Positions 1 to 11,889 of a stretch of DNA of 64,000 nt are shown here, piece after piece. The stretch comes from Pseudomonas sp. ANT_H12B (lineage in GTDB: Bacteria; Pseudomonadota; Gammaproteobacteria; Pseudomonadales; Pseudomonadaceae). The notes below the pieces were generated by a model, which made no database searches, had not been told where the DNA came from, and worked only from the letters and a program-made list of their open reading frames with translations. The stretch is from the NCBI RefSeq assembly GCF_008369325.1, contig NZ_VOBI01000025.1, positions 1-64,000 on the forward strand, given 5' to 3'. Within the stretch, counting starts at the first letter, position 1. Each line of letters begins with the position of its first letter. Made by a program: the position numbers and the translations under genes.

Positions 1-67
1 CAGTGAAACGATGCATCGCCGATGGTAGTGTGGGGTTTCCCCATGTGAGAGTAGGTCATCGTCAAGA
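1..67 (+). rRNA. rrf: 5S ribosomal RNA, 3' part
   Basis: The window opens inside a 5S rRNA. The segment containing GATGGTAGTGTGGGGTTTCC and the final GTCATCGTCAAG matches the 3' half of gammaproteobacterial 5S rRNA, whose end pairs with the missing 5' end. The rest of the rrn operon lies to the left. The exact 3' end is set by homology and may be off by one or two bases. Confidence 0.9.
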
Positions 68-77
68 TTAAATTCCG

Positions 78-113
78 AAACCCCTATCTGCGTATGCAGG
101 TAGGGGTTTTGTT
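78..113 (+). terminator. Terminator of the rrn operon
   Basis: A 13-bp stem (AAACCCCTATCTG at 78-90 with CAGGTAGGGGTTT at 97-109, one G-U pair) with a 6-nt loop runs into a TTTTGTTTT tract. It lies directly after the 5S end, as expected for an intrinsic rrn terminator. Confidence 0.85.
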
Positions 114-203
114 TTGTCCGCAGGAAAATCTGACCTCCAGGGTTTCTATGCAACGCCTCGGGGCATGGCTATTATGCGGGCCTCATTGTGAGGCGAGACT
201 TGC

Positions 204-1163
204 ATGCTGACGTTGTTAAAGCTTCTTAAAGATGGCCGATTCCATTCGGGTCAAGCCTTGGGCGTTGCCTTGGGTGTCAGTCGCAGTGCCGTATGGAAGC
301 AGCTTCAGCATTTGGAGGCTGAGCTGGGCTTGTCCATTCATAAAGTGCGGGGTCGCGGCTATCAGTTGGCTGCGCCGTTAACACTGCTTGATCCTGTCGA
401 GATAGTAGCGCGGGCGCCTTCTTGTGATTGGCCTGTCCTGGTTTTCGATTCCATAGACTCCACTAATGCTGAGGCACTGCGTGCCATAGAGCGGGGTCAA
501 GCCGCGCCCTTTCTGGTGCTCGCTGAACGGCAGACTGCTGGCCGCGGCCGGCGTGGGCGCAAATGGGTTAGTCCGTTTGCGGAAAACATCTATTACAGCT
601 TGGTGCTGCGCATTGAAGGTGGGATGCGCCAACTGGAAGGCTTGAGTCTTGTTGTTGGACTCGCCGTCATGCAGGCATTGCGAGAGTTCGGTGTTTCGGG
701 TGCGGGGTTAAAGTGGCCCAATGATGTGCTGGTTGGTCAGAAGAAGATCGCCGGAATATTGCTTGAGTTGGTGGGAGATCCTGGCGATGTGTGTCACGTG
801 GTGCTGGGTGTTGGAATTAATGTGAACATGCAGATGACCGATGAGGTTGATCAGCAGTGGACGTCTATGCGACTCGAGTCGGGCAAGGTGTTTGATCGCA
901 ATCACTTGGTCGCGGAGTTGGGTGTGATGCTCCAGGGGTATTTGAGCCGTCATCAAGTCGGTGGATTTTCCGCTATCCAGGCAGAGTGGGAGCAAAATCA
1001 TCTATGGCAGGGGCGGGCTGTGTCGTTGATTGCCGGTGTTAACCAGATAGATGGCGAAGTGCTTGGTATCGATAGTCAGGGTGCTCTGCGCTTGAAGGTG
1101 GGTGGTGTGGAAAAAGTCTTTAGTGGTGGTGAGCTTAGTCTGAGGCTGCGTGATGATTCTTGA
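204..1163 (+). CDS. birA: BirA: biotin-protein ligase and biotin repressor
   Basis: This 319-aa protein makes biotinyl-5'-AMP and transfers biotin to the acetyl-CoA carboxylase carrier protein; family members with the N-terminal helix-turn-helix also repress biotin synthesis genes. A winged HTH is seen at about residues 17-38 (SGQALGVALGVSRSAVWKQL). The biotin/ATP loop GRGRRG is at 113-118, KWPNDV at 170-175 and the KK(I)AGIL lysine region at 180-185. The C-terminal domain is present, so this is the bifunctional type. The ATG start follows a GAGGCGAG Shine-Dalgarno. The last 14 bases overlap coaX, which implies translational coupling. Confidence 0.96.
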   Translation: MLTLLKLLKDGRFHSGQALGVALGVSRSAVWKQLQHLEAELGLSIHKVRGRGYQLAAPLTLLDPVEIVARAPSCDWPVLVFDSIDSTNAEALRAIERGQAAPFLVLAERQTAGRGRRGRKWVSPFAENIYYSLVLRIEGGMRQLEGLSLVVGLAVMQALREFGVSGAGLKWPNDVLVGQKKIAGILLELVGDPGDVCHVVLGVGINVNMQMTDEVDQQWTSMRLESGKVFDRNHLVAELGVMLQGYLSRHQVGGFSAIQAEWEQNHLWQGRAVSLIAGVNQIDGEVLGIDSQGALRLKVGGVEKVFSGGELSLRLRDDS

Positions 1164-1902
1164 GCTCGACTGCGGAAACAGTTTTATCAAGTGGCGCGTG
1201 CTCGGCGCGGACGCTAGGCGGGTGGTTGGCGAGGGTGTCGTTGATTCGGATCTTGCGCTGCTGGAAAGCTTGAACATACTCGAGGGGCTGGCTCTCAAGT
1301 TTTGTCGTTTGGTCAGTGTCAGGACTACCGAAGAAACCGCGGCATTGATTGCTCTGCTTAAAGACGCTTTCGGTGTGTCGGTGGTGTGTGCGGCTCCAGC
1401 TCGCGAAATGTCCGGGGTTCGTAATGGCTACGAGGAGTTCGAGCGGCTAGGGCTTGATCGTTGGCTGGCGATGCTCGGAGGTTTTCATCTTGCAGCGGGC
1501 GCGTGTCTTGTACTCGATTTTGGTACTGCCGTTACTGCTGACTTCATCTCCATGGATGGAGGGCATCTCGGAGGGTTCATATGCCCGGGAATGCCTTTGA
1601 TGCGAAACCAGTTGCGAACCCATACCCGCAAAATTCGTTATGGAGATCTGGCGGCGGAGCGCGCGCTGGAAAGTCTCGTCCCGGGTCGTACGACCGTCGA
1701 GGCGGTCGAACGGGGGTGCTTGCTGATGCTGAGAGGCTTTGTTCTGACTCAGCTAGAGTTGGCGCGCAGTTACTGGGGGGAAGATTTTGATGTGTTTCTC
1801 ACTGGAGGGGATGCGGACCTGGTCTCCGAAATCGTGCCGGAGGCTCGTGTGGTCCCGGATCTGGTGTTTGTAGGCTTGGCTATGGCATGTCCCTTGTCTT
1901 GA
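1150..1902 (+). CDS. coaX: CoaX: type III pantothenate kinase
   Basis: This 250-aa enzyme performs the first step of coenzyme A synthesis, phosphorylating pantothenate with ATP. The N-terminal phosphate-binding motif DCGNSFIKW is at residues 6-14. The second ASKHA-fold motif LDFGTAVTADF is near residue 124 and a GGDA motif lies near the C-terminus. Type III enzymes replace the CoaA type in pseudomonads. The ATG lies inside the 3' end of birA in another frame, and the birA-coaX pairing is conserved in Pseudomonas. Confidence 0.95.
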   Translation: MMILELDCGNSFIKWRVLGADARRVVGEGVVDSDLALLESLNILEGLALKFCRLVSVRTTEETAALIALLKDAFGVSVVCAAPAREMSGVRNGYEEFERLGLDRWLAMLGGFHLAAGACLVLDFGTAVTADFISMDGGHLGGFICPGMPLMRNQLRTHTRKIRYGDLAAERALESLVPGRTTVEAVERGCLLMLRGFVLTQLELARSYWGEDFDVFLTGGDADLVSEIVPEARVVPDLVFVGLAMACPLS

Positions 1903-1909
1903 GGTTTTT

Positions 1910-2350
1910 ATGCGTTGGTTGTTCCTGCTGTTGCTCGTTCTCAATGTGTTCTATTACATCTGGCACCAACAAGAGGCTCCTCTTCGTGCGAAAGACGTAA
2001 CGCCTTTGAGTTTATATCGGGGGTCGCAGCAGGATATCCGCTTGCTGAGCGAGACGGCTGACGCTAATCGCGATAAAGGAAAGTCTGTCCAGACGGACAC
2101 CGGTTGCCTCTATTTAGGCGGTTTTGCTCGTCAGGAAGCTGCTCAGGCGGTGGAGCGGCGTTTGAGTGGCATGGAAATCAAGTTCCAATCCTTGCCGAAG
2201 GATCCCGCTGAGTCTGCTGGTTATTGGGTGCGTGTGGCACTAGAAAGCCGGCGCTGGCTGGATGACTCGCAGCTGAAAAACCTTTCTAGAGAATTCAATG
2301 AGTTAAAACATAAAATAATGCCGTGCGAGGGGGTTGCACCCGCCGAATAG
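1910..2350 (+). CDS. SPOR-domain inner-membrane protein
   Basis: This 146-aa protein has one N-terminal membrane segment (residues 1-18, RWLFLLLLVLNVFYYIWHQ) followed by a periplasmic part. Residues of about 60-135 (CLYLGGF, then YWVRVALESR) have the spacing of a SPOR repeat, the peptidoglycan-binding module that recognises denuded glycan at septa. It starts 8 bp after coaX, so it is probably cotranscribed. No function beyond peptidoglycan binding can be inferred. The SPOR assignment rests on pattern and on its conserved position in Pseudomonas. Confidence 0.8.
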   Translation: MRWLFLLLLVLNVFYYIWHQQEAPLRAKDVTPLSLYRGSQQDIRLLSETADANRDKGKSVQTDTGCLYLGGFARQEAAQAVERRLSGMEIKFQSLPKDPAESAGYWVRVALESRRWLDDSQLKNLSREFNELKHKIMPCEGVAPAE

Positions 2351-2451
2351 TTTGCATAGAATGGCGCCCGCTTCGCAGTGAACACCTTTAACGGTCAACG
2401 CTTCGAAGCGAGGTCAACGCAGCTAACCTCAGGTTTTTAATGAGAAAATGC

Positions 2452-2479
2452 TTGACAGAAGGCTGGCATAATATAGAAT
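2452..2479 (+). promoter_or_regulatory. Sigma70 promoter of the tRNA-tufB operon
   Basis: TTGACA at 2452-2457 and TAGAAT at 2474-2479 are separated by 16 bp. Transcription would start a few bases before tRNA-Tyr (2493), giving a very short leader, as usual for tRNA operons. The segment from 2351 to 2451 holds no gene. Confidence 0.8.
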
Positions 2480-2492
2480 GCCGGCTCGCTTA

Positions 2493-2577
<85 letters not shown>

Positions 2578-2602
2578 TTTTTAGCGAGAGCTGCAAGCGC
2601 TC

Positions 2603-2676
<74 letters not shown>

Positions 2677-2702
2677 AGTTTGCAGGTTTTGCACAGTGTT
2701 AC

Positions 2703-2778
2703 GCTCTTGTAGCTCAGTTGGTAGAGCACACCCTTGGTAAGGGTGAGGTCAGCGGTTCAAATCCGCTCAAGAGCTCCA
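2703..2778 (+). tRNA. tRNA-Thr (GGT)
   Basis: A 76-nt tRNA with acceptor GCTCTTG/CAAGAGC, anticodon loop CTTGGTAA (anticodon GGT), encoded CCA. It lies 84 bp before tufB, the same Tyr-Gly-Thr-tufB order as the classical enterobacterial operon. Confidence 0.97.
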
Positions 2779-2784
2779 TATAAC

Positions 2785-2816
2785 AAGGCAGATATGAAAA
2801 TATCTGCCTTTGTTTT
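2785..2816 (+). promoter_or_regulatory. Hairpin between tRNA-Thr and tufB (attenuator-like)
   Basis: A perfect 11-bp stem (AAGGCAGATAT at 2785-2795 with its complement at 2800-2810) is closed by a GAAA tetraloop and followed by TGTTTT. It begins 7 nt after the tRNA-Thr CCA. It may act as a partial terminator or an RNA processing signal separating tRNAs from the tufB message. Confidence 0.7.
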
Positions 2817-2862
2817 AATGGCTTGTTTGACCTGCTCAATTCTTCTCCTAGGGGTGATTTTG

Positions 2863-4056
2863 ATGGCTAAGGAAAAGTTCGAACGTAATAAGCCGCACGT
2901 CAATGTGGGTACCATTGGTCACGTCGACCACGGTAAAACTACTCTGACTGCTGCTTTGACCCGCGTCTGCTCCGAGGTTTTCGGCTCGGCAAAGGTTGAC
3001 TTCGACAAGATCGATAGCGCCCCTGAAGAAAAAGCTCGTGGTATTACCATCAACACCGCTCACGTTGAGTACGATTCGGCCGTGCGTCACTACGCACACG
3101 TTGACTGCCCTGGTCACGCCGACTACGTAAAAAACATGATTACCGGTGCTGCCCAGATGGATGGTGCGATTCTGGTTTGTTCGGCCGCTGATGGTCCGAT
3201 GCCGCAAACCCGTGAGCACATCCTTTTGTCCCGCCAGGTTGGCGTTCCGTACATTGTTGTCTTCCTGAACAAGGCTGACATGGTTGATGATGCGGAGCTG
3301 CTGGAGCTGGTTGAGATGGAAGTGCGCGACCTGCTGAGCACTTACGATTTCCCGGGTGATGACACTCCGATCATCATTGGTTCGGCGCTGATGGCGCTGA
3401 ATGGTCAAGACGACAACGAGATGGGTACTACTGCCGTCAAGAAGTTGGTCGAGACTCTGGATAGCTACATTCCGCAGCCTGAGCGTGCTATTGATAAGCC
3501 GTTCCTGATGCCGATCGAGGATGTTTTCTCGATCTCCGGTCGCGGTACTGTTGTGACTGGTCGTGTTGAGCGTGGCATTGTCCGTATTCAGGAAGAAGTT
3601 GAGATTGTTGGTCTTCGTGACACTGTCAAAACTACTTGCACTGGTGTTGAGATGTTCCGCAAGTTGCTCGACGAAGGTCGAGCTGGCGAGAACTGCGGCG
3701 TTTTGCTGCGCGGTACCAAGCGTGATGATGTTGAGCGTGGCCAGGTTCTGGTCAAGCCGGGCACCGTCAAGCCGCATACCAAGTTCACTGCTGAGGTTTA
3801 TGTTCTGAGCAAGGAAGAAGGTGGTCGTCATACGCCGTTCTTCAAAGGCTACCGTCCACAGTTCTACTTCCGTACAACTGATGTGACTGGTAACTGTGAG
3901 TTGCCAGAAGGTGTTGAGATGGTGATGCCAGGTGACAACGTCCAAATGACAGTCACCCTGATCAAAACCATCGCAATGGAAGATGGTCTGCGTTTCGCTA
4001 TCCGTGAGGGCGGTCGTACCGTCGGTGCTGGTGTCGTAGCAAAGGTTATCGAGTAA
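2863..4056 (+). CDS. tufB: Elongation factor Tu, copy 1 (tRNA-linked)
   Basis: This 397-aa GTPase carries aminoacyl-tRNA to the ribosomal A site. GTP-binding elements are visible: GHVDHGKT (residues 18-25), DCPGH near 80 and NKAD near 135. The ATG at 2863 follows TAGGGG; the open frame extends upstream through tRNA-Thr, but MAKEKF is the conserved start. It corresponds by position to enterobacterial tufB. It differs from the second copy (19434-20627) at about 28 residues, mainly near the N-terminus (7-10, 44-46, 71-74) and in domains 2 and 3. Confidence 0.97.
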   Translation: MAKEKFERNKPHVNVGTIGHVDHGKTTLTAALTRVCSEVFGSAKVDFDKIDSAPEEKARGITINTAHVEYDSAVRHYAHVDCPGHADYVKNMITGAAQMDGAILVCSAADGPMPQTREHILLSRQVGVPYIVVFLNKADMVDDAELLELVEMEVRDLLSTYDFPGDDTPIIIGSALMALNGQDDNEMGTTAVKKLVETLDSYIPQPERAIDKPFLMPIEDVFSISGRGTVVTGRVERGIVRIQEEVEIVGLRDTVKTTCTGVEMFRKLLDEGRAGENCGVLLRGTKRDDVERGQVLVKPGTVKPHTKFTAEVYVLSKEEGGRHTPFFKGYRPQFYFRTTDVTGNCELPEGVEMVMPGDNVQMTVTLIKTIAMEDGLRFAIREGGRTVGAGVVAKVIE

Positions 4057-4077
4057 ATTGTTGTAATGTCTTTTTCG

Positions 4078-4109
4078 GGCCGGCATAATGGTCGGCCTGA
4101 TTTTGTTTT
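4078..4109 (+). terminator. Hairpin after tufB (partial terminator)
   Basis: A 7-bp stem GGCCGGC (4078-4084) with GTCGGCC (4091-4097, one G-U pair) has loop ATAATG and is followed by TGATTTTGTTTT. It ends right at the tRNA-Trp start, so it may reduce readthrough into secE-nusG or mark RNA processing. Confidence 0.55.
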
Positions 4110-4185
4110 AGGTCAGTAGCTCAATTGGCAGAGCGACGGTCTCCAAAACCGTAGGTTGGGGGTTCGATTCCCTCCTGACCTGCCA
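4110..4185 (+). tRNA. tRNA-Trp (CCA)
   Basis: A 76-nt tRNA with acceptor AGGTCAG/CTGACCT, anticodon loop TCTCCAAAA (anticodon CCA), T loop GGTTCGATTCC, encoded GCCA end. Placed between tufB and secE, as in many gammaproteobacteria. Confidence 0.97.
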
Positions 4186-4230
4186 GATTCACTTGGTGTG
4201 TCTGGCTTTCTTTTCACAGGATCTTCATAG

Positions 4231-4599
4231 ATGACTCCTAAAGCTGAAGCTCAAGGCTCTCGCTTCGATCTGCTCAAGTGGCTAGTAGTAGTCGCTTTGG
4301 TGGTTGTTGGCGTTGTTGGCAATCAGTATTACTCTGCTTCGCCGATCCTGTACCGCGTACTTGCTTTGCTTGCCATTGCTGCTGTAGCTGCCTTTGTAGG
4401 CCTGCAGACGGTCAAGGGCAAGTCTTTCTTTGTACTGGTTAAGGAAGCTCGCACCGAGATTCGTAAAGTCGTGTGGCCAACTCGCCAAGAAACCACGCAG
4501 ACCACTCTGATTGTAGTGGCTGTTGTTCTGGTTATGGCGTTGCTGTTGTGGGGGCTTGATTCCCTGCTCGGTTGGCTTGTTTCCTTGATTGTCGGCTAA
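4231..4599 (+). CDS. secE: SecE: protein translocase subunit
   Basis: This 122-aa inner-membrane protein clamps the two halves of SecY in the SecYEG translocon. Three hydrophobic segments are visible (about residues 17-33, 38-58 and 90-118), giving the three-helix form known from enterics. The conserved amphipathic stretch EARTEIRKVVWPTRQET at about 71-87 precedes the essential last helix. It is 9 bp upstream of nusG, forming the standard secE-nusG pair. Confidence 0.96.
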   Translation: MTPKAEAQGSRFDLLKWLVVVALVVVGVVGNQYYSASPILYRVLALLAIAAVAAFVGLQTVKGKSFFVLVKEARTEIRKVVWPTRQETTQTTLIVVAVVLVMALLLWGLDSLLGWLVSLIVG

Positions 4600-4608
4600 G
4601 GGTGTCCC

Positions 4609-5142
4609 GTGGCTAAGCGTTGGTACGTTGTGCATGCTTACTCCGGTTACGAGAAGCATGTCATGCGCTCGTTGGTAGAGCGCGTAAAGCTGGCTGGCAT
4701 GGAAGATGGCTTTGGCGAAATTCTGGTTCCCACTGAAGAAGTGGTTGAAATGCGTAATGGCCAGAAGCGCAAAAGTGAACGCAAGTTCTTCCCAGGTTAC
4801 GTGCTGGTACAGATGGACATGAATGAGGGTACTTGGCACTTGGTCAAGGATACTCCTCGGGTGATGGGTTTCATCGGCGGTACTGCTGATAAGCCGGCAC
4901 CAATCACAGATAAAGAGGCAGAAGCGATTCTGCGTCGTGTTGCTGATGGTAGTGACAAGCCGAAGCCGAAGACGTTGTTCGAGCCGGGCGAGTCGGTGCG
5001 TGTCAACGACGGTCCGTTTGCCGACTTTACCGGCACGGTCGAAGAAGTTAACTACGAAAAGAGCCGGATCCAAGTGGCAGTGCTCATTTTCGGTCGCTCT
5101 ACTCCGGTAGAGCTAGAGTTCAGCCAGGTCGAAAAGGTCTAG
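4609..5142 (+). CDS. nusG: NusG: transcription elongation and termination factor
   Basis: This 177-aa protein links RNA polymerase with Rho or with ribosomal protein S10. The N-terminal NGN domain spans about residues 1-115 (start AKRWYVVHAYSGYE; VLVQMDM region near 66) and the C-terminal KOW domain about 125-177 (GESVRVNDGPFADFTGTVEE). Translation starts at GTG; the sequence AKRWYVVHAY right after it fits the family start. Confidence 0.97.
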   Translation: MAKRWYVVHAYSGYEKHVMRSLVERVKLAGMEDGFGEILVPTEEVVEMRNGQKRKSERKFFPGYVLVQMDMNEGTWHLVKDTPRVMGFIGGTADKPAPITDKEAEAILRRVADGSDKPKPKTLFEPGESVRVNDGPFADFTGTVEEVNYEKSRIQVAVLIFGRSTPVELEFSQVEKV

Positions 5143-5157
5143 CTGAACAAGCATCCC

Positions 5158-5186
5158 AACCCCGCAGCCCTAGGCTGTGGGGTTTT
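5158..5186 (+). terminator. Terminator between nusG and rplK
   Basis: A 12-bp stem (AACCCCGCAGCC at 5158-5169, GGCTGTGGGGTT at 5173-5184) with loop CTA is followed by TTTT. It should end most secE-nusG transcripts. I could not find a convincing sigma70 promoter for rplK in the 73 bp that follow. Confidence 0.8.
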
Positions 5187-5259
5187 GTCGTCACTGGGAT
5201 AAACGCGCAAGTAACCGGGGAGCCTTTCGAGGCGTTCGAACCCGTAATTGGAGTGCCTC

Positions 5260-5691
5260 ATGGCCAAGAAGATTACCGCTTACATCAAGCTGCAAGTGAA
5301 GGCCGCTCAGGCTAACCCAAGCCCACCTGTTGGTCCTGCTTTGGGTCAGCACGGCGTGAACATCATGGAATTCTGCAAGGCTTTCAACGCCCGTACTCAG
5401 GGTATTGAGCCAGGTCTGCCGACTCCAGTGATCATCACTGTCTACAGCGACCGTAGCTTCACTTTCGAAACTAAATCCACGCCTGCTTCGGTTCTGCTGA
5501 AGAAGGCTGCTGGTCTGACTAGCGGTTCTGCTCGTCCGAACACCGTTAAGGTTGGCACCGTGACCCGTGCTCAGCTGGAAGAAATCGCGAAAACCAAAAA
5601 CGCGGATCTGACTGCAGCTGATATGGATGCAGCCGTGCGTACTATCGCCGGTTCTGCTCGTAGCATGGGCCTTAACGTGGAGGGTGTGTAA
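5260..5691 (+). CDS. rplK: Ribosomal protein L11
   Basis: This 143-aa large-subunit protein sits with the 23S GTPase-associated centre at the stalk base. The N-terminal domain has the proline-rich NPSPPVGPALGQHGVNI segment (about residues 19-35) that contacts factors, RelA and thiopeptide drugs; the C-terminal RNA-binding domain follows (TVKVGTVTRAQ). I place the start at ATG 5260 (MAKKITAYIK); an in-frame upstream codon at 5248 would add four residues not typical of L11. It overlaps rplA by one base. Confidence 0.97.
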   Translation: MAKKITAYIKLQVKAAQANPSPPVGPALGQHGVNIMEFCKAFNARTQGIEPGLPTPVIITVYSDRSFTFETKSTPASVLLKKAAGLTSGSARPNTVKVGTVTRAQLEEIAKTKNADLTAADMDAAVRTIAGSARSMGLNVEGV

Positions 5692-6386
5692 TGGCTAAGT
5701 TGACCAAGCGTCAAAAGGCTATCGCCGGCAAAATCGAAGCAGGCAAGGCCTACAACTTTGTAGACGCTGCTGCTCTGCTGGCTGAGCTGTCGACTGTCAA
5801 GTTCAGCGAGTCCTTCGACGTTGCTGTAAACCTGGGTGTTGATCCGCGTAAATCCGACCAGGTCGTTCGTAGCGCTACTGTGCTGCCACACGGCACTGGC
5901 AAGACCGTTCGCGTTGCTGTGTTCACCCAGGGTCCAGCTGCTGAGGCCGCTCTGGCTGCCGGCGCTGACCGTGTAGGTATGGACGATCTGGCTGCCGAAA
6001 TGAAAGGCGGCGACCTGAACTACGACGTAGTTATCGCATCCCCGGATGCCATGCGCGTTGTTGGTCAGTTGGGTCAGATCCTCGGCCCACGTGGCCTGAT
6101 GCCTAACCCTAAAGTCGGCACCGTAACCCCAGACGTAGCTACCGCGGTTAAGAACGCCAAGGCTGGTCAGGTTCGTTATCGCACCGACAAAAACGGCATC
6201 ATCCACACCTCCGTTGGCAAAGTCGGTTTCGACGCCGTCAAGCTGAAGGAAAACGTTGAAGCCCTGATCGCTGATCTGAAGCGTATCAAGCCAGCTTCCT
6301 CGAAAGGTATTTACGTCAAGCGCGTTACCCTGAGCACCACCATGGGTCCAGGTCTGGTCATCGACCAAGGCTCGCTCGACGCGTAA
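5691..6386 (+). CDS. rplA: Ribosomal protein L1
   Basis: This 231-aa protein forms the mobile L1 stalk that helps release E-site tRNA. In characterised bacteria it also represses its own rplKA message by binding the leader. The signature GPRGLMPNPKVGTV lies near residues 131-144. Its ATG shares the A of the rplK stop (TAATG), so the two are translationally coupled. Confidence 0.97.
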   Translation: MAKLTKRQKAIAGKIEAGKAYNFVDAAALLAELSTVKFSESFDVAVNLGVDPRKSDQVVRSATVLPHGTGKTVRVAVFTQGPAAEAALAAGADRVGMDDLAAEMKGGDLNYDVVIASPDAMRVVGQLGQILGPRGLMPNPKVGTVTPDVATAVKNAKAGQVRYRTDKNGIIHTSVGKVGFDAVKLKENVEALIADLKRIKPASSKGIYVKRVTLSTTMGPGLVIDQGSLDA

Positions 6387-6584
6387 GACACAGGTTGGCG
6401 CAAGTGATTGCGCCAATTGAAAGATTGGGGTCCCTGCCTGGCGGGGGCTATCCAAGACCGTAGGCGACGCAAGTCTTAAACCTCAAGCCTACGCAGATGG
6501 TGCTCCCGGTTCCTTACCGAATCAGACACCAAAACGACATCCAGCTCCGGTTGGATGAAACGGTAACAAGCAGGAGTTAAACCC
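6387..6584 (+). promoter_or_regulatory. L10 leader (rplJ autoregulatory mRNA region)
   Basis: The 198-bp gap between rplA and rplJ carries several possible stems, such as GGTTGGCGCAAG with TGCGCCAATT around 6394-6419 and paired purine-rich segments further on. Its place and length match the L10 leader, where L10-(L12)4 binds and represses rplJL translation. The exact fold was not computed. No ORF is supported here. Confidence 0.65.
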
Positions 6585-7085
6585 GTGGCAATTAAACTCG
6601 AAGACAAGAAGGCCATCGTCGCTGAAGTCAACGAGGCTGCCAATGTTGCCCTGTCTGCTGTTGTGGCTGATGCCCGCGGCGTGACAGTAAGCGCTATGAC
6701 CGGACTCCGTAAAGAGGCTCGTGAAGCTGGCGTTTACGTACGTGTTGTACGTAACACCCTGCTCAAGCGCGCCGTTGCTGGCACTCAATATGACGTGCTC
6801 AACGACGTGTTCACCGGCCCGACCTTGATTGCATTCTCCAAAGAACATCCGGGCGCTGCTGCTCGTATCTTCAAAGAGTTCGCAAAAGGTCAGGATAAGT
6901 TCGAGATCAAGGCAGCTGCGTTCGAGGGCAAGTTCCTCGCAGCTAATCAGATCGACGTACTGGCAAGTCTGCCGACCCGTGACGAAGCAATTTCTCAGCT
7001 GATGAGCGTGATTCAAGGCGCAACCAGCAAATTGGCTCGTACTCTGGCGGCCCTTCGCGACCAGAAAGAAGCTGCCGCAGCCTAA
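6585..7085 (+). CDS. rplJ: Ribosomal protein L10
   Basis: This 166-aa protein is the base of the L7/L12 stalk: its N-terminal half binds 23S rRNA beside L11 and its C-terminal helix (SKLARTLAALRDQKEAA) carries L12 dimers. It starts at GTG after CAGGAG. The complex with L12 is the known translational repressor of this operon, acting on the leader just upstream. Confidence 0.97.
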   Translation: MAIKLEDKKAIVAEVNEAANVALSAVVADARGVTVSAMTGLRKEAREAGVYVRVVRNTLLKRAVAGTQYDVLNDVFTGPTLIAFSKEHPGAAARIFKEFAKGQDKFEIKAAAFEGKFLAANQIDVLASLPTRDEAISQLMSVIQGATSKLARTLAALRDQKEAAAA

Positions 7086-7165
7086 GGCTGAGCGACTCCT
7101 TTCAGCGTTTATTGTTTATTTCGATGGCCGCGTAGGCTGTCACCCCAATACAGGAATTTATAGTC

Positions 7166-7531
7166 ATGTCTCTGACTAACGACCAAATCATCGAAGCAAT
7201 CGGCGAAAAATCCGTTCTGGAAATCGTTGAGCTGATCAAGGCCATGGAAGAGAAGTTCGGCGTTTCCGCTGCCGCTGCTTCCGCTGGTCCAGCTGCTGTC
7301 GCTGCTGTTGTTGAAGAACAAACTGAATTCAACGTCATGCTGCTGGAAGCTGGCGAGAAGAAAGTTAACGTGATCAAGGCAGTACGTGAACTGACCGGTC
7401 TGGGCTTGAAAGAAGCCAAGGCTGTAGTTGACGGCGCTCCTGGCATGGTTCTGGAAGCTGTTTCGAAAGACGCAGCTGACAAAGCCAAAGCCACTCTGGA
7501 AGAAGCAGGCGCTAAAGTCGAGCTGAAGTAA
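7166..7531 (+). CDS. rplL: Ribosomal protein L7/L12
   Basis: This 121-aa stalk protein is present in several dimers per ribosome and recruits translational GTPases. An N-terminal dimerisation helix (about 1-33), an alanine-rich hinge (about 34-51, SAAAASAGPAAVAA) and the C-terminal factor-binding domain (KVNVIKAVRELTGLGLKEAK) are clear. An 80-bp gap separates it from rplJ. Confidence 0.97.
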   Translation: MSLTNDQIIEAIGEKSVLEIVELIKAMEEKFGVSAAAASAGPAAVAAVVEEQTEFNVMLLEAGEKKVNVIKAVRELTGLGLKEAKAVVDGAPGMVLEAVSKDAADKAKATLEEAGAKVELK

Positions 7532-7577
7532 GCATCGACTTTGCACCTCCAGCCCGAGCGTTAAGCGAAAGGCTGAT

Positions 7578-7606
7578 GGCTGGTGGCTCTTGCCACCGGC
7601 CTTTTT
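7578..7606 (+). terminator. Attenuator between rplL and rpoB
   Basis: A 10-bp GC-rich stem (GGCTGGTGGC at 7578-7587 with GCCACCGGCC at 7592-7601) with loop TCTT runs into TTTTT. In enterics the same gap holds a partial terminator that lowers rpoBC transcription relative to the stalk genes. The remaining 7607-7751 is an untranslated leader with no gene seen. Confidence 0.8.
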
Positions 7607-7751
7607 CCGTTATTGGCAGCCGACTGGGTCGGTGCTGATAACGAGCTGTAACCACCCGATGCGGTGGCGCAAACCATGGGGTTTGCACGATTTTCTGGCT
7701 GCTCCCGTCGGGAGGGGCCAAACAAGCAGGTGACCAAGCTGGGGAACGCTG

Positions 7752-11825
<4,074 letters not shown>

Positions 11826-11889
11826 CACGTGACGCGAATCGAGAGCGGGGCAGGATTGCCCGCTCTCTGCTCCGCCAGGAGGAAAGGCC

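Noticed and set aside
2734..2862. Extension of the tufB frame into tRNA-Thr
   Set aside because: EF-Tu begins at MAKEKF; the extension is tRNA and hairpin sequence.
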